A DNA stretch of 64,000 nt from DASUPK01 sp963782345 (GTDB lineage Bacteria; Actinomycetota; Thermoleophilia; Solirubrobacterales; 70-9): NCBI GenBank assembly GCA_963782345.1, contig CAWAJF010000004.1, positions 62,001 through 126,000 of the forward strand, given 5' to 3'. Position numbers and translations under genes: made by a program. Position 1 is the first letter of the stretch. Each line of letters starts with the position of its first letter. A model generated the notes under the pieces. That model was not told the DNA's origin and did no database searches. It saw nothing but the letters and a program-made list of their open reading frames with translations. This document shows positions 49,377 through 58,369 of this stretch, in pieces.

Positions 49377-50690
49377 CTACGCGGCGGATGCGGCTGGAGC
49401 GCGCTCCGCCGTCGACCCATTGCCGGATGCACCGTTCGTCGCCGATCCGTTGACCGCCTGTCCGGCGACCTCCGCGGCCTGGGCGAAGCGCTCCTGGTAG
49501 GTGCGGGCCTGCATCCGCGAGATCACCAGACGCTGCACCTGGGCGGTGCCCTCGAACAGCTGGTAGATCTTCGCGTCGCGGAACCACTTCTCGAGCGGGC
49601 AGTCCGTGGTCTGGGCATACGGACCCACCAGGTCCATCAGGGTCGTCGTCGCCCACATCGTCACGTCGCCGGCCTTGAGCTTCGACATCGAGCCCTGGCC
49701 GCCGGTCATCGGGATCCCGTTGCGGCCCATCCACGAGGCGCGCTGGACGAGCAGCCGGGCGGAGTCGATCTCGGTCGCGACGTCGGCGAGGACCTGCTGG
49801 ATCCGCTGCTCTTCGAGTGCGGGCTTGCCGCCGTCGATTGTCTGGTCGCCGAGGTACTCGAGAGTCCATTCGTACGCGGCCTGCGCGATGCCGAGAGCCG
49901 ACGCGCCGACGATCGGGCGCGTCATCTCGAACGTCGCAAGCGCGTTCGAGGAGCCGCCCTTCTGGCCCGAGCGCGCCCGCTCGAGCTTCCTATCGAGCTT
50001 GTCCATCCCGCCGAGCAGGTTCTCCACCGGGATCCGGCAGTCCTCCAGGACGACCTCGGCGGTGTGCGAGGCGCGAATGCCGATCTTCGACTCCTTCTTG
50101 CCCTGGCGCAGCCCCGGCGTTCCCTTGCCGACGACGAAGGACGCCTGGCCGCGATGGCCGAGCTCGGGGTCGACCGTCGCGACGACCACATGGACGTCGG
50201 CGATCCCGCCGTTCGTGATGAAGACCTTGTTCCCGTTCAACACCCACTCGTCGCCGTCGCGCTTGGCGGTCGTCTTCAGGCTCTTCACGTCGGAGCCCGC
50301 CTGCGGCTCGGTGACCGCGTAGGCGCCGAGCGCGATCTCGTCATCGGTGCCGAAGCACTGTGGGACCCACTCGGCGATCTGCTCGGGAGTCCCCGAGGCG
50401 GCGATGCCGGCGGCCGCGAGGCCGGAGCCCTGGATCGCGAGGGCGATCCCCGCGCACCCCCAGTGCAGCTCCTCGGCGGTGATCACGCCGAACTGCCCGC
50501 CCGGGTCCGCGCCCATCTGCTGCATGTGCTCGAGCCCCTGCAGGCCCCACTTGCGGGCCTCCTTGATCACTTCCCAGGGAGTGCTCTCCTCCTCGTCGTG
50601 CTTCCGGGCGACGGGGCGGATCACCTCTCGAGAGAACTTGCGGACGTAGTCCCGGTGCTCTCTCTGCTCCTCGGTGAGCGCGAAGTCCAT
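49377..50690 (-). CDS. Acyl-CoA dehydrogenase
   Basis: 437 residues. FAD enzyme of beta-oxidation. FAD/substrate motifs YAVTEPQAGSDVKSLKT and the catalytic Glu in QLFEGTAQVQRLVISR near residue 390 are present, as is the C-terminal helical bundle. A Ser/Ala-rich extension (NGSATNGASGNGSTAE) follows. AAGGAA precedes the ATG by 8 nt. Upstream is a palindromic operator-like element shared with the thiolase gene. Confidence 0.93.
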   Translation of the reverse strand: MDFALTEEQREHRDYVRKFSREVIRPVARKHDEEESTPWEVIKEARKWGLQGLEHMQQMGADPGGQFGVITAEELHWGCAGIALAIQGSGLAAAGIAASGTPEQIAEWVPQCFGTDDEIALGAYAVTEPQAGSDVKSLKTTAKRDGDEWVLNGNKVFITNGGIADVHVVVATVDPELGHRGQASFVVGKGTPGLRQGKKESKIGIRASHTAEVVLEDCRIPVENLLGGMDKLDRKLERARSGQKGGSSNALATFEMTRPIVGASALGIAQAAYEWTLEYLGDQTIDGGKPALEEQRIQQVLADVATEIDSARLLVQRASWMGRNGIPMTGGQGSMSKLKAGDVTMWATTTLMDLVGPYAQTTDCPLEKWFRDAKIYQLFEGTAQVQRLVISRMQARTYQERFAQAAEVAGQAVNGSATNGASGNGSTAERAPAASAA

Positions 50691-50719
50691 TTTGGGGCGG
50701 TTCCTTTCGGACGCGGATT

Positions 50720-50743
50720 GACTGACTGGTCAGTCAACCAGTT
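50720..50743 (-). promoter_or_regulatory. Operator-like element upstream of acyl-CoA dehydrogenase
   Basis: 24 bp, 20/24 identical to 56167-56190. It lies within TTGACTGAC-TG-GTCAGTCAA (50718-50737), a 9-bp perfect inverted repeat typical of TetR-family sites. On the minus strand TTGACT (50737-50732) could be a -35 box, so binding would block transcription. No regulator gene is seen nearby. Confidence 0.65.
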
Positions 50744-50822
50744 TACCGGAAGTGGGACCTGCCACTTACCGCATTCCGGGCGAGCCGGGGCCACATCTGG
50801 CTTGTGGGTACCGTTCGCCGCC

Positions 50823-52415
50823 GTGCGCCTCCCTCGCCCGATCCAGAACGCGGTCGACTGGCTGCATTTCGACCTGCCCGCCAGGGCCGACCGCCGGATG
50901 CTGGTGGCGGGCGGCGGCGTCGTGCTCGTCGCACTGATCGCGCTGCTCATCGCTCTCAACCCATTCGGCGGCGGGGGAAACGAGGGGGCCAGGGTGGTGA
51001 CGATCGCGGTCGCCACCGACAACGCCCAGCAGGCTCCCGTCGGCGTGCTCGGCTATCCGCTCCTCGCCACCCGCAACACGACCAGAATCAGCGGCCCGGA
51101 TCCGATCGATGACGCCGCCGCGGCGGCGCTCGCCACCCACCCCCCGGCTCCCGAGGCGCCCAGGCTCGAGGCGGTGACGCTGGTGCCCGACGACGGCTGG
51201 CAGGCCGGGATCGCAGCCTCGGTCCTGGCCGGCCCTCCAACCCGGTTCCCCGTGCTGATCAGCCAGCACGGCGCCGTCCCGGACGCGACCACACAGGCCC
51301 TCGCTCAGCTCAACCCACGCGGGGGCGGCGCGGCCGGCGACGTGCAGGTCTACTCCGCGGGCGGGGCATCCGTTCCCTCCGGCGTGAAGTCGCAGGAGAT
51401 CCCGGGAGACTCGCCCGCGGAGATCGCGAACTCGATCGATCAGCTGCGTCAGCGATTCACCAGGAAGGAGCCCGAGCACATCGTGCTGGTGAGCTCCGAC
51501 CAGGCGGGCTACTCGATGCCGGCGGCGGCCTGGGCCGCCCGCTCAGGTGATCCGGTCCTCTTCACCGGCCGCAACCAGCTTCCCGCGGCGACCCTCGACG
51601 CCCTCCGGCGGCACGCCGCGGCCACGGTCTACGTCCTCGGGCCGGAGGCGGTGATCTCCAAGGACGTCATCCGTCAGGTCGGCCGAGTGTCCGCGAGGGT
51701 CCAGCGGGTCGGCGGCACGGGCGTCGTCCCGAACGCGCTGCTCTTCGCCCGTTACTCGGACGGGACGTTCGGCTGGAACATCAACGATCCCGGTCACGGC
51801 ATGGAGCTGGCCAACGCGGACCGGCCGCTCGATGCGGCGGCCGCCGCCGCACTCGCCTCGAGCGGCAAGTGGGGGCCGCTCCTGATCACGGACACGACGG
51901 ACGCCCTGCCTCCCGACCTGAGAAGCTTCCTGCTCGACATCAAGCCCGGGTACGAGACGGATCCCACCCGGGCCGTGTACAACCACATCTGGCTCATGGG
52001 AGACGCGACGGCCATCGGCGGACAGGTTCAGGCGGAGATCGACGAGCTGGCGGAGCTCGCACCGATCGGCGCGGCGGCCCGGAACCAGGGAACCGCCGGC
52101 GGCATCGCGCAGCCCGGCGGTCCCGAGGGCGAGCCGACTCCGACGACCCCGCGGACGGGAGAAGAAGAAGAAGTGAGCGAGGCGGAGCAACCCGACCGGC
52201 TGACCCGGCCCGTGACCGTCGAGGACATCCGGGCGCTCGCCGGGCCCTCAACGCCCCACTTCGCCCTGCAGGTGCGGAATCGGATCCAGAGGCTGATCGC
52301 CGGCCTGCCGGATGACGACCCGGTGCGCCGCGAGGGAGAGATCCAGATCGGCAGGCTCGAGGAGCTCTCGAAGCACAGCGGCGACCCGCGCGGCGGCACC
52401 GGGGTGGCGCACTGA
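50823..52415 (+). CDS. Cell-wall-binding-repeat (CWB2)-like anchored protein
   Basis: 530 residues from GTG at 50823; TTG at 50802 is an alternative. One N-terminal span (MLVAGGGVVLVALIALLIAL). The exterior region contains text typical of putative cell-wall-binding repeat 2: PAAAWAARSGDPVLFTGRNQ, AATVYVLGPEAVIS, then VSARVQRVGG, repeated in part earlier and later. Such repeats bind teichoic-acid-like polymers in Firmicutes; the ligand here is unknown. An acidic Pro/Thr stretch and a helical tail follow. The stop overlaps the next gene (TGATG). Confidence 0.8.
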   Translation: MRLPRPIQNAVDWLHFDLPARADRRMLVAGGGVVLVALIALLIALNPFGGGGNEGARVVTIAVATDNAQQAPVGVLGYPLLATRNTTRISGPDPIDDAAAAALATHPPAPEAPRLEAVTLVPDDGWQAGIAASVLAGPPTRFPVLISQHGAVPDATTQALAQLNPRGGGAAGDVQVYSAGGASVPSGVKSQEIPGDSPAEIANSIDQLRQRFTRKEPEHIVLVSSDQAGYSMPAAAWAARSGDPVLFTGRNQLPAATLDALRRHAAATVYVLGPEAVISKDVIRQVGRVSARVQRVGGTGVVPNALLFARYSDGTFGWNINDPGHGMELANADRPLDAAAAAALASSGKWGPLLITDTTDALPPDLRSFLLDIKPGYETDPTRAVYNHIWLMGDATAIGGQVQAEIDELAELAPIGAAARNQGTAGGIAQPGGPEGEPTPTTPRTGEEEEVSEAEQPDRLTRPVTVEDIRALAGPSTPHFALQVRNRIQRLIAGLPDDDPVRREGEIQIGRLEELSKHSGDPRGGTGVAH

Positions 52416-53089
52416 TGAAGGAGCTCGCAGAGGACGTCTGGCACATCAAGTGCCTGCCGGGCCTGCCCTGGGCGGTCAACGCCTACCTGATCGGCGACGT
52501 TCTCGTCGATGCCGGATGCAGGCAGTCCACCGGCCGGATCCTGAAGCAGCTCGACGGGCACGAGGTGACGGCCCACGCCCTCACGCACGCGCATCCGGAC
52601 CATCAGGGCGCGAGCCACGACGTATGCGAGCGACTGGGCGTTCCGTACTGGTGTCCGGATCTCGACGTGCCCGCCGCCGAGGATCCAAAGCTGATCGACG
52701 AGCGCCAGCCGGACAAGTTCATGGCCCACTTCTTCTGGCGGATCTTCCACGGCCCCGGACACCCGGTCGACAAGGCGATCAAGGGCGGCGATCAGGTCGC
52801 GGGCTTCGTGGTGATCGATGCCCCGGGGCACTCGGCGGGCCACGTCGTCTTCTGGCGAGAGTCCGACCGCGTCCTGATCATCGGCGACGTGCTGGCCAAC
52901 ATGGACCAGTACACGGGCATCCCCGGCCTCAACGAGCCCAAGCCGGCGCTGACACCGGACCCCGCTCGGAACCGCGAGTCGGCGGGCAAGCTGGCGGCGC
53001 TGGAGCCGGAGCTGGTCTGCTTCGGCCACGGCGCGCCGCTGCGCGACCCGCGGAAGCTGAAGGCTTTCGTCGACGGCCTTGGCGACTAG
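52415..53089 (+). CDS. Metallo-beta-lactamase-fold hydrolase
   Basis: 224 residues. Metal motif THAHPDHQG (HxHxDH), then the third ligand His in DAPGHSAGHVVFW and Asp in LIIGDVLANM, and a final His in FGHGAPL. Probably a glyoxalase-II-like or lactonase-type hydrolase; substrate unknown. It overlaps the upstream CWB2-like gene by 1 nt, and its TAG shares a CTAG with the convergent oxidoreductase gene. Confidence 0.9.
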   Translation: MKELAEDVWHIKCLPGLPWAVNAYLIGDVLVDAGCRQSTGRILKQLDGHEVTAHALTHAHPDHQGASHDVCERLGVPYWCPDLDVPAAEDPKLIDERQPDKFMAHFFWRIFHGPGHPVDKAIKGGDQVAGFVVIDAPGHSAGHVVFWRESDRVLIIGDVLANMDQYTGIPGLNEPKPALTPDPARNRESAGKLAALEPELVCFGHGAPLRDPRKLKAFVDGLGD

Positions 53090-54120
53090 GAGGAGGAAGC
53101 CGGCCCGAAGGCCTCGATGATCTGCGCCTGGTACTCGCCGATCTGCTCGGGCGGGATGAAGTAGGTCGCCGGCGTCAGGAAGACGCCGTCGCCCCGCTCG
53201 GCCACCTCGGCCACCCGCTCGCGGACCTTGTCGAGCGGCCCGGCCGCGGTGAAGGCTTCCACCATCTCGTCGGGGATCTGCTCCGGGACGGCTGCAAGAT
53301 CGCCCTTGCGGAATGCGTCGCCGGCCGCCTCGGCGGCGTCGGCGAACCCGTGCATCTCCCAGAGCGGCTTGTAGGTGCGGACGGTCGAGTAGAAGGCGAT
53401 CGTGCGGCGGCCGGCGTCGAGGGCGCGGGCCTCGTCGTCGTCGATGATCGTGGTGATCGTGGGAATGAAGTCGAGGTCGGAGCGCTGCCGGCCGGAGCGC
53501 TGCAGGCCGGTCTCGAAGCTCGGGATGACGATCTCGTCGAGCCAGCGCACCGGGCACATCGGGTGTCCGATCAGCCCGTCGGCGACGTCCCCGGCCATCC
53601 GGCACATGCCCTCACGCATCGCGGCCGCATAGATCGGAACCCGGTCGCGGACCGGCTTGTGGGGCCTGACCCATCCCTTGATGTCGATGTCCATGTAGTC
53701 ACCCTCGTAGCGGATCGGCTCACCGGTCGAGGCCTTCTCCATGATCAGCCGAGTCGCCTCGATCGTCTCGCGCAGATGAGGCGCGGGCTTGCCGTAGTCG
53801 ACCGAGTGCCAGGTCTCGTTGAGGCGCTTCACGCCGGCGCCCAGCCCCAGACGGAACCGCCCGCCGGACATCTCGTCGATGTCGAGGGCGCTGACCGCGA
53901 GGATGAACGCGCTCCGCGTGAAGGCCCAGGCGATACCGGTGCCGACGTCGACCTTCTCGGTCTTGGCCGCCAGCCAGGTCGCCTGAGTGACGGAGCTGCG
54001 GAAGAGCTCCGGCGTCCAGACGCAGTCGATGCCGGCGGCCTCGGCGGAGCTCGCCTGTTCCGCGAGATCGGCGGGCGTGTCGCCGATCGCGGCGATCGAG
54101 ATCCGGTCGAGGGCGGCCAA
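53086..54120 (-). CDS. LLM-class F420-dependent oxidoreductase
   Basis: 344 residues of the luciferase-like TIM-barrel family. It opens MAALDRISIAAIGDTPADLA and has IDCVWTPELFRSS, the cofactor-region text SGGRFRLGLGAGVKRLNE and a C-terminal IPPEQIGEYQAQIIEAFG. In actinobacteria these usually use deazaflavin F420; FMN cannot be excluded. Substrate unknown. It follows the DNA glycosylase gene by 10 nt. Confidence 0.85.
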   Translation of the reverse strand: MAALDRISIAAIGDTPADLAEQASSAEAAGIDCVWTPELFRSSVTQATWLAAKTEKVDVGTGIAWAFTRSAFILAVSALDIDEMSGGRFRLGLGAGVKRLNETWHSVDYGKPAPHLRETIEATRLIMEKASTGEPIRYEGDYMDIDIKGWVRPHKPVRDRVPIYAAAMREGMCRMAGDVADGLIGHPMCPVRWLDEIVIPSFETGLQRSGRQRSDLDFIPTITTIIDDDEARALDAGRRTIAFYSTVRTYKPLWEMHGFADAAEAAGDAFRKGDLAAVPEQIPDEMVEAFTAAGPLDKVRERVAEVAERGDGVFLTPATYFIPPEQIGEYQAQIIEAFGPASSS

Positions 54121-54130
54121 GGCGGGGACC

Positions 54131-54811
54131 CTACTTCGGCGCGCCCTCCACCGGCGTGCTGTCCAGCGAGCGCCACAGATAGAGGCAGGCGAGCGTTCGG
54201 CGGGGCCGCCACTCGTCCGCGATCCGCTCCAGCTCCTCGGGCCCGGGCAGGTCGTCCATCCCGTACTCGATCTGGACCGCGCGCCGGATGCCGAGATCGC
54301 CCGGCGAGACGACGTCCTCCCGGGCCAGGTGGAACATCAGGAACATCTCGGCGGTCCAGCGGCCGACTCCCTTCACCTCGATCAGGCCCGCGATCACATC
54401 CTCGTCCGGCAGATCCTTGATCCGGCCGAAGTCGAGCCGGCCGTCCTTGACCCGCTGGGCAAGATCGCGGAGGAACTCGACCTTCGCATTGGAGAGGCCC
54501 GCCTCGCGCAGGGTCGTCCTCCGCTTGCGGAGCAGCGCGTCCGGGGCGGGCATCTCGCCGCCGAACTTCCCGAGCAGCTTCTCCCAGATCGATCGCGCCG
54601 CCTTGGTGGAGAGCTGCTGGCCGACGATCGCCCGAGCGACCGCCTCGAACGGATCGGGCCTGCTGCCGCGCCGGTCGATCGCCGGATCCAGGGGACCGCG
54701 CTCCTCCATCACCCGGCGCAGCACCTTGTCGGCGCGCATCAGGGCGCGGTCGTCGGCGCTCCACTTCGCACTCCGCTTTCGGGCATGGGCGCCCGCGGGC
54801 CTCGGGGCCAT
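54131..54811 (-). CDS. DNA-3-methyladenine glycosylase (HhH-GPD, AlkA-like)
   Basis: 226 residues. Removes alkylated bases. The helix-hairpin-helix is IEVKGVGRWTAEMFLMFHL and the catalytic Asp is in DVVSPGDLGIRRAVQIEYG; IVGQQLSTKAARSIWEKL is the usual N-terminal helix. No C-terminal Cys cluster, so no [4Fe-4S] as in endonuclease III. Known family; base preference not deducible. Confidence 0.93.
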   Translation of the reverse strand: MAPRPAGAHARKRSAKWSADDRALMRADKVLRRVMEERGPLDPAIDRRGSRPDPFEAVARAIVGQQLSTKAARSIWEKLLGKFGGEMPAPDALLRKRRTTLREAGLSNAKVEFLRDLAQRVKDGRLDFGRIKDLPDEDVIAGLIEVKGVGRWTAEMFLMFHLAREDVVSPGDLGIRRAVQIEYGMDDLPGPEELERIADEWRPRRTLACLYLWRSLDSTPVEGAPK

Positions 54812-54918
54812 CAGAACCTCAACGGGAATTCGTCGTCGGTTGTGAGATGGCTTCGCCGCCGGGCGGGCGCTCTATCTGCAAGGAGCGAGCCGCACGCGCC
54901 GCAGAACGTCGAGCGCCC

Positions 54919-56106
54919 TCAGACGCGCTGAATCAGCGTGCCGGTGCCGAGCCCGCCGCCGCAGCACATGGTCACCAGGCCGGTCTCCTTGTCGGAGCGC
55001 TCCAGCTCGTGGAGCAGCGTGGTGATCAGGCGCGCGCCGGTGGAGCCGAGCGGGTGACCGATCGCGATCGCGCCGCCGTTCACGTTGACGCGGTCCATGT
55101 CGGGCTCCAGCTCGCGGCGCCAGGCGGCGACCACCGAGGCGAACGCCTCGTTGATCTCGACCAGGTCGATGTCATCCATCTTCATGCCGTTGCGCTTCAG
55201 GAGCAGCTGCGTGGCGGGGATCGGTCCGGTGAGCATCATCACCGGGTCGACGCCGACCGTCGTCTGGTCGACGACCTTGGCACGGGGCTTCAGGCCGAGC
55301 TGATCGGCCTTCTCCCGGCTCATCAGCAGGACCGCGGCGGCGCCGTCGGAGACCTGGGAGGAGTTGCCGGCGGTGACCTTGCCGTCCTCCTTGAACGCGG
55401 GCTTCAGCGAGGCGAGCTTCTCCGCGCTGTCCTCGGCCGGCGGGCGGATGCCCTGGTCGGTGACGTAGGTGTCGCCGTTGTTCTTCCACGGGATGATCTC
55501 GCGCTCGAAGCGGCCCTCCTCGGTCGCCTGGTGGGCGAGCTGGTGGGAGCGCAGGCCGATCTCATCCATCTCCGAGCGAGGGATCTCCCACTTGTCCGCG
55601 ATCATCTCGGCCGAGATGCCCTGCGGGACGAGGTTGTAGCGCTCCATCAGCGCCGGGGAGAAGGCGAAGCCGTGCTCCTTCATCACGTCGGCGGAGTCGG
55701 CGAACGAGATGTGGCCCATGTGCTCGACGCCGCCGCCGATGACGACGTCGTGGACGCCGGAAGCGACCAGGGCGGCGCCGAAGTTGACTGCCTGCTGGGC
55801 CGAGCCGCACTGGCGGTCGACGGTCGTGGCGGGCGTCTCCATCGGCAACCCGGCCTCGAGCCAGGCGTTGCGGCCGATGTTGATGCCCTGCTCACCGAAC
55901 TGCTGCACGCATCCGGCGACGACGTCCTCGACCTCGGAGCCGTCGACGCCAGCGCGCTCGAGCAGGGACGAGTAGGTCTTCGCGAGCAGGCTCGAGGCGT
56001 GGACGTCCTTGTAGTAGCCCTTCTCCTCGTGCCCGCGGCCGACAGGGAGCCGGGCGGCCTCGACGATCACTACCTCGCGTCCACTGAACTTTCCGTTCTC
56101 AGCCAC
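54919..56106 (-). CDS. Thiolase (acetyl-CoA acyltransferase)
   Basis: 395 residues, GTG start with GAGGAGGG upstream. Catalytic Cys in VDRQCGSAQQAVNFG near residue 90, His in GGAIAIGHPLGSTGAR, and second Cys in MCCGGGLGTGTLIQ. Order and length match FadA/AtoB-type enzymes. With the acyl-CoA and 3-hydroxyacyl-CoA dehydrogenases nearby it supports beta-oxidation or related acyl-CoA metabolism. The shared operator and a -35/-10 pair lie upstream. Confidence 0.94.
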   Translation of the reverse strand: MAENGKFSGREVVIVEAARLPVGRGHEEKGYYKDVHASSLLAKTYSSLLERAGVDGSEVEDVVAGCVQQFGEQGINIGRNAWLEAGLPMETPATTVDRQCGSAQQAVNFGAALVASGVHDVVIGGGVEHMGHISFADSADVMKEHGFAFSPALMERYNLVPQGISAEMIADKWEIPRSEMDEIGLRSHQLAHQATEEGRFEREIIPWKNNGDTYVTDQGIRPPAEDSAEKLASLKPAFKEDGKVTAGNSSQVSDGAAAVLLMSREKADQLGLKPRAKVVDQTTVGVDPVMMLTGPIPATQLLLKRNGMKMDDIDLVEINEAFASVVAAWRRELEPDMDRVNVNGGAIAIGHPLGSTGARLITTLLHELERSDKETGLVTMCCGGGLGTGTLIQRV

Positions 56107-56156
56107 CTTGGCCCTCCTCAGTCGGTTTCTTCAAGCAACTAAGCCTTGTAGACCAG

Positions 56157-56184
56157 AGCATACACCGGCTGACTGGCGAGTCAG
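56157..56184 (-). promoter_or_regulatory. Promoter of the thiolase gene
   Basis: On the minus strand CTGACT (56184-56179), 16-nt spacer and TATGCT (56162-56157), about 50 nt before the GTG. The -35 lies inside the operator-like element, consistent with repression by steric blocking. Confidence 0.5.
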
Positions 56185-56190
56185 CCAGTT
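56167..56190 (-). promoter_or_regulatory. Operator-like element upstream of thiolase
   Basis: GGCTGACT-ggcg-AGTCAGCC inverted repeat followed by AGTT. It shares TGACTGG..AGTCA.CCAGTT with 50720-50743 (20 of 24 positions) and has the same orientation relative to its gene. The element overlaps the 3' end of the SnoaL-like gene. Confidence 0.65.
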
Positions 56191-56585
56191 CCCTCCGCGG
56201 CAGCTTCGACCGCTCGATCGCGGTTGAAGAACGCCGCCATCCGGGTCGGCCGATCATCGCGGTCGAACCAGAACACTACGTTGAAGTCGCTGACGGGAAT
56301 CGCCTCTCCGCTCTGGGGAGCGGAGAGGTGCCAGCGGGATTCCATCAGGACCGCGCTCCCGAGGTCGGTCATCTGAAGGACCTCGAGGCGGTTTTCCCGC
56401 CAGGTCTGGAACCAATCTCGGATCCAATCCCGCACCTGCTCCCCGCGATAGGTCCCCGCGTCGGGGAAACTCGGGTCCGGCGTGAACTCGAACTCCGGTG
56501 GGATGGAGTCGAGGAAACCCTCGACATCGCCGGAGTTCCACTTCTCGACCTGCCGGAGCACCCATTCGACCCGGTCGCTGGTCAC
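56181..56585 (-). CDS. SnoaL/NTF2-like protein
   Basis: 134 residues. Opening VEWVLRQVEKWNSGDVEGFL and YRGEQVRDWIRDWFQTW fit the SnoaL-like cone fold; NVVFWFDRDDRPTRMAAFFN is the closing strand-helix. Ligand unknown. Divergent from the 3-hydroxyacyl-CoA dehydrogenase gene. Its 3' end overlaps the thiolase operator. Confidence 0.78.
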   Translation of the reverse strand: MTSDRVEWVLRQVEKWNSGDVEGFLDSIPPEFEFTPDPSFPDAGTYRGEQVRDWIRDWFQTWRENRLEVLQMTDLGSAVLMESRWHLSAPQSGEAIPVSDFNVVFWFDRDDRPTRMAAFFNRDRAVEAAAEGTG

Positions 56586-56618
56586 AACTCGACTCTACGC
56601 GTGATACACACCGGGCTC

Positions 56619-57446
56619 GTGGCGGAGTTCGAGACATATGAGCGACCGGGTATCGCCGGCAGCGGCACGATCGCCTGCGGTCTCGCCGCCTGCGCGAGCG
56701 CGGCGTCGCAGGTCCTGCTCCTGGCGCGCTCCGATGCATCGGCCTGGAGGGCCGAGGAGCAGGCCACCTCGCTCTGCGCGAAGGTCGACGCGGCCGACCC
56801 CAAGCGGGTCAAGGTGACCACGCAGGTGGGCGACCTCGCCTCGTGCGACCTCGTGGTCGAGGCGATCATCGAGGAGCTCCAACCGAAGATCGAGCTGCTG
56901 ACGTCGATCGGCGAAACGGCCACCGGCGCTGACCTCGCGACCACCACGTCCTCCCTGGCGCTCGACGAGATCGCAACGGGCGGCGGACACCCGGAGCGCA
57001 CCTTCGGCCTGCACCCGTTCAACCCGGTGGCGCGCATGGACCTGGTGGAGCTCTGCATTCCGGAGGCCGCCAGCGACGAAATCGGCCCCCGCGCGCGCAA
57101 CTGGTGCGAGTCCATCGGCAAGACCGTGGTCGAGGTCCCCAATGAGCCCGGCTTCGTCGTCAACCGGCTGCTCTTCCCCTACCTCTTCGACGCCGTGCGC
57201 CTGATGGAGCAGACCGGGATGACCGCTGAGGACGTCGACCGCTGTATGACGCTCGGTGCCAACTACCCGATGGGACCCCTCGCTCTCCTCGACCTGGTTG
57301 GCATCGACGTGGCGGTGGCGATCGGCGAGGCGCTCTACGCCGACAGCCAGGAGGAGCACCACCGCCCGCCAGGCCGGCTGATGGCGCTGACGGACCAGGG
57401 CAAGCTGGGGCGCAAGGCCGGGTCCGGCTTCTACGACTACGACTGA
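56619..57446 (+). CDS. 3-hydroxyacyl-CoA dehydrogenase (short, single-protein form)
   Basis: 275 residues from GTG at 56619; GTG at 56601 is an alternative. N-terminal Rossmann motif GIAGSGTIACGLAAC, catalytic His in ERTFGLHPFNPV and VEVPNEPGFVVNRLLFP, with the C-terminal dimer domain NYPMGPLALLDLVGIDV. It lacks the hydratase domain. NAD-dependent oxidation of L-3-hydroxyacyl-CoA or 3-hydroxybutyryl-CoA is expected. The first Rossmann glycine is unusual (ERPGIAGSG), but the fold is clear. Confidence 0.92.
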   Translation: MAEFETYERPGIAGSGTIACGLAACASAASQVLLLARSDASAWRAEEQATSLCAKVDAADPKRVKVTTQVGDLASCDLVVEAIIEELQPKIELLTSIGETATGADLATTTSSLALDEIATGGGHPERTFGLHPFNPVARMDLVELCIPEAASDEIGPRARNWCESIGKTVVEVPNEPGFVVNRLLFPYLFDAVRLMEQTGMTAEDVDRCMTLGANYPMGPLALLDLVGIDVAVAIGEALYADSQEEHHRPPGRLMALTDQGKLGRKAGSGFYDYD

Positions 57447-58369
57447 TTGCTGAGGTCGATGACGAGCTGGGCGACGGTCTCGCCCACCTGATCGAGGACC
57501 GCCTCGTCGAGCTTGTCGGGGGTGTCCTCGACCGTGTCCGCGTAGCGATACGAGAAGTCGATCAGGTCGATCGATCGGACGCCCTGCTCAAGGAAGGGGA
57601 TGTGGTCGTCGAGCACGGGCTGCTGCGTCTCGTCGGGGAAGAGACCGTCCGTGCCCACCTCGCCGGCAGCCTTGCGAAGCTCCGCCCACAGCGGCGCGCT
57701 GGAGTTCGTCTCTCGCGGAATTCGCGCTCCGCGGTTGGCGATGTAGTCGAGCAGGATCATGTCCCCGACCTGGCCGGGATGGGCGGCCGCGTATGCGCGG
57801 GAGCCGCGCAGGGCGCAGAACTCGAAGTCCTTGTCGCTGCACCCCGGCGGGTCCTCCTCGCCGTCGAAGAGGACGAAGCGGATCTCCGGGTGGTCCTTCG
57901 GCAACTCGGCGGGAAGGCGGCGGGCGAGCTCGATCAGCGCCGCCGTACCCGCCGCGCTGTCGTTCGCGCCGACGAACCCCTTCGGGTGGTACTCGCTGTC
58001 GTAGTGGGCACCGATCAGGATCGCCGGCAGGCGTCCGGGCAAGACGCCGACGATGTTGCGGAGACCCTGCTGCGGACCCTTGCTCGCGAACGGCTCGAAG
58101 GCGCCATTCGGGAGCATCGGCCGAAGCTCGTCGGCGAGGTGGCGAAGCTGCGGCGAGCCAGCCGGCCTCTGCCCCACCGCGACCTGGCGCCGGACCAGCG
58201 CCATGGCCCGCGCGCCGTCAAAGCGATCCGGCTGATCGGAGTTGCCCGACCCGCCGCAGCCGGCCAGGATCGCCCCGGCCAGCGCGAGCGCCGCGAGGCT
58301 ACGCGGCTTGCTTGCCCTTGCGCTTGACGCGCGACTTCGTTCCGATTGGAGGCACGGCGGGCTCGTCAT
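57437..58369 (-). CDS. M28-family zinc peptidase, lipoprotein
   Basis: 310 residues from ATG at 58369, the only start that keeps the signal peptide; it overlaps the upstream small gene by 71 nt. Lipobox LAGC near residue 38. Metal ligands: His/Asp in IGAHYDSEYHPKG, then GANDSAAGTAALIELAR, Glu-Glu in LFDGEEDP, Asp in MILLDYIA and the final His in LDDHIPFLEQG. Resembles glutaminyl cyclase-like/aminopeptidase Y members. Substrate unknown. Confidence 0.88.
   Translation of the reverse strand: MTSPPCLQSERSRASSARASKPRSLAALALAGAILAGCGGSGNSDQPDRFDGARAMALVRRQVAVGQRPAGSPQLRHLADELRPMLPNGAFEPFASKGPQQGLRNIVGVLPGRLPAILIGAHYDSEYHPKGFVGANDSAAGTAALIELARRLPAELPKDHPEIRFVLFDGEEDPPGCSDKDFEFCALRGSRAYAAAHPGQVGDMILLDYIANRGARIPRETNSSAPLWAELRKAAGEVGTDGLFPDETQQPVLDDHIPFLEQGVRSIDLIDFSYRYADTVEDTPDKLDEAVLDQVGETVAQLVIDLSNQS

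Noticed and set aside
49329..50822. N-terminal extension of the CWB2-like gene to 49329
   Set aside because: The extension lies antisense to the acyl-CoA dehydrogenase and lacks coding character; the membrane anchor begins just after 50823.
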